Source: JAHDCJ01 sp039028895 (GTDB taxonomy: Bacteria > Bacteroidota > Bacteroidia > Chitinophagales > Saprospiraceae). From it: 64,000 nucleotides of DNA. A program made the position numbers and the translations under genes. A model generated the notes under the pieces. It had not been told where the DNA came from and made no database searches. It saw only the letters and a program-made list of their open reading frames with translations. The DNA lies in NCBI GenBank assembly GCA_039028895.1, contig JBCCHF010000003.1, positions 62,001-126,000 of the forward strand, in the 5' to 3' direction. Shown in pieces: positions 62,720-64,000 of the stretch; position 1 is the stretch's first letter; every line of letters begins with the position of its first letter.

Positions 62720-63395
62720 GAGGTAGTTTGTTTGACTCTGAGAGGAATTTTCCAATAAGGATAGCAATTAAAACAGTCAGGTAAATTTGTCCGGAGATAC
62801 CGATTAGGACAGAAAATGATTTTGCAACAGCTTCAACCGGCACGATATCACCAAACCCTATTCCGGTAAGGATGACATAACTGAAATAGATATAATCTAT
62901 GGCAGATTTACCCTCATTAAATACAAGCGAACCGGGGATGAACAGCTCCAGCATCATAAAAATCTGGGCGCTGATGAGACCAAGCAGTAAAAACCCGGCG
63001 ATAGCACCATAAATTGTGCTAATGGTAGTGTTGCGACTGTTGATGATCGACTTGGCCAAATGGAAAGAAATATAAATTAAAAAGACAAAGGCAAAAATGA
63101 CTTGTCCAAGCACAAGAAACCAGCCCGGTTGTGGCAAAAAGATGCATAACCAACGAAACAACAATGCCAAAGCACCTAGTGAAATACCAATTTTCAATTG
63201 TGCAGCAGTGTCTGTGGTTACGTAAATCCCCAGTACTGTAACCAGTGAGAACAAGATATCAACCGAAATTTCCTGAGCCTGGAAGTAACTGGCAATCGGG
63301 GGAATCAGTATCAGCATTACCAGGGATATCAGCAGATAAAGATATTCCTGGGTTTCCCGATGGTGGTCTGGATTGTATTTAAGCAATGCGGGCAT
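62706..63395 (-). CDS. Potassium-channel-like (ion channel family) membrane protein
   Basis: 229 residues from the ATG at 63395 (MPALLKYNPDHHRETQEYL); the reading from 63440 would overlap the adaptor gene. Five or six membrane helices, then a P-loop and final helix: the selectivity filter is T177-GIGFGD (YVILTGIGFGDIVPV), close to the TVGYGD of potassium channels. No voltage-sensor Arg ladder and no RCK domain are visible. It is placed between adaptor and pump genes, 16 bp after the adaptor stop, and its end overlaps the pump start by 14 bp, so it is translated with the pump. Confidence 0.82.
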   Translation of the reverse strand: MPALLKYNPDHHRETQEYLYLLISLVMLILIPPIASYFQAQEISVDILFSLVTVLGIYVTTDTAAQLKIGISLGALALLFRWLCIFLPQPGWFLVLGQVIFAFVFLIYISFHLAKSIINSRNTTISTIYGAIAGFLLLGLISAQIFMMLELFIPGSLVFNEGKSAIDYIYFSYVILTGIGFGDIVPVEAVAKSFSVLIGISGQIYLTVLIAILIGKFLSESNKLPHESD

Positions 63396-63411
63396 AACTT
63401 GTCGAAAATGA

Positions 63412-64000
63412 TTAGTCGAGCAGTCGAACTTCCATACCATTCAAAAGGGTACGATGGCCGGCGGTCGCTACCAGATCGCCTTTCGACAGACCTTCTTTGA
63501 TCTCAAATCCGGATGGTGTCAAAGTGCCAATGCTGACGTTTTGTCTTTTTACGGTGTAGATGTCCGCTCTTTCGGACTTTTCAAGTAGGAAGACGAAATT
63601 ACCTTCAGGCCCGTCGCCAACTGCTTTAACAGGAGCAATTAATGTTTCCTGTCCTGTGGGTTTTTTTTCAGTCGTAGTGAAGGTCACATTGGCAGCCATG
63701 CCTGGCCTGATAGCGTTATTTGCATTTTTCAATTGGACAGTGATCGGGTAAGTTGATGTCGACCCTGAGCTAAATCCAACTTCGCTTATTTCTCCTTCAA
63801 ATACCTGATCTGTCAGTACAGAAAACCTGACCTCAACATCCTGCCCCTGGGTTATTTGACCGATAAAGATCTCCGGGACGCCGAGGCTGACTTCTGGTTT
63901 TTGCTCAGATGTAAGCAGAGCGATTGGCGTGCCAGATCCTACGATCTCATTCTCTTCCACGTCTATCATAGTGATCACGCCACTGAATGGGGCTGTAAGC
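63412..64000 (-). CDS. RND efflux periplasmic adaptor (HlyD family; N-terminus outside window)
   Basis: 196 residues are visible; the frame stays open to base 64000, where TAPFSGVIT, the second half of the lipoyl motif, is read, so the N-terminal part lies beyond the window. The visible part has the lipoyl end (SGTPIALLT), a beta-barrel (EIFIGQITQGQDVEVRFSVL ... IRPGMAANVTF) and a membrane-proximal domain (KAVGDGPEGNFVFLLE ... GLSKGDLVATAGHRTLLNGM). It links the pump to an outer-membrane channel. The operon order is adaptor, ion channel, pump. Confidence 0.9.
   Translation of the reverse strand, partial: LTAPFSGVITMIDVEENEIVGSGTPIALLTSEQKPEVSLGVPEIFIGQITQGQDVEVRFSVLTDQVFEGEISEVGFSSGSTSTYPITVQLKNANNAIRPGMAANVTFTTTEKKPTGQETLIAPVKAVGDGPEGNFVFLLEKSERADIYTVKRQNVSIGTLTPSGFEIKEGLSKGDLVATAGHRTLLNGMEVRLLD

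Noticed and set aside
1..64000. tRNA or rRNA genes, prophage, integrative element
   Set aside because: No cloverleaf-like or rRNA sequence, integrase, transposase or phage structural gene was recognised by eye.

Overview
The window looks like chromosomal DNA of a free-living, probably marine Bacteroidota, most likely from the Cytophagales or a nearby lineage. This rests on gene content: an LptC, CNNM/CorC-like, PpiD-like chain; proteins with type IX secretion C-terminal sorting domains and a SprB-type repeat; a one-piece hybrid two-component regulator; DUF2480 and DUF3089 proteins; TSP3-OmpA; and -33/-7 promoters of the form TTTG...TAnnTTTG. Shine-Dalgarno sites are not prominent and several genes appear to start at TTG. 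No tRNA, rRNA, CRISPR array, intact IS element or prophage was seen.

Layout. 1-8.5 kb: end of an O-antigen ligase gene, LPS export lipoprotein LptC, a CBS-domain membrane protein, a membrane-anchored peptidyl-prolyl isomerase, DUF2480, a lytic transglycosylase, and a membrane protein with a FAIM-like N-terminus. 8.5-12.7 kb: a lipoprotein, an orphan histidine kinase, an RluA-type pseudouridine synthase and pheS. 13-17.4 kb: two paralogous secreted proteins built from exact-period 78-residue Ig/PKD-like repeats and sharing a C-terminal module. 17.5-22.2 kb: a tiny lipoprotein, an FAD monooxygenase, a DinB plus radical SAM/SPASM pair, a DUF3089 hydrolase and a SnoaL-like protein. 22.3-32.3 kb: rplM-rpsI-rpsB-tsf-pyrH ... 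frr, with a 5.9 kb interruption between pyrH and frr. 32.4-42.1 kb: an omega-amidase and a methionine-type aminotransferase separated by a secreted protein and a hybrid two-component regulator, then a secreted sugar dehydrogenase. 42.3-50.4 kb: glyQS, a MITE-like repeat, OmpA, a GT-C glycosyltransferase, a class III aminotransferase, a Ycf48-like lipoprotein, a beta-barrel and DUF1232. 50.6-56 kb: a PutAbiC-type abortive infection gene, a lipoprotein, ruvB, a T9SS cargo protein and an AI-2E family transporter. 56-64 kb: an exported TPR-CHAT protease-like protein and a tripartite efflux operon carrying an ion channel gene between adaptor and pump.

The most interesting region is 26.76-31.22 kb. 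It holds a sigma-70-like protein, a single-pass membrane protein with an exact HX3CX2C anti-sigma zinc motif, and 2 bp downstream an exported TPR-CHAT (caspase-like) protein with both catalytic residues. I infer a sigma / anti-sigma / CHAT-protease signalling module. In logic it resembles the TPR-CHAT, Csx30 and CASP-sigma set of type III-E CRISPR, but it is membrane-based and not linked to CRISPR. A second TPR-CHAT protein with a C-terminal membrane anchor lies at 56.1-59.3 kb. Other points of interest are a roughly 21-bp-periodic TTGTCC array next to the hybrid two-component regulator, the FAIM-like bacterial protein, several hairpin or MITE-like repeats, and an unannotated 50-residue candidate lipoprotein at 59.4-59.6 kb.
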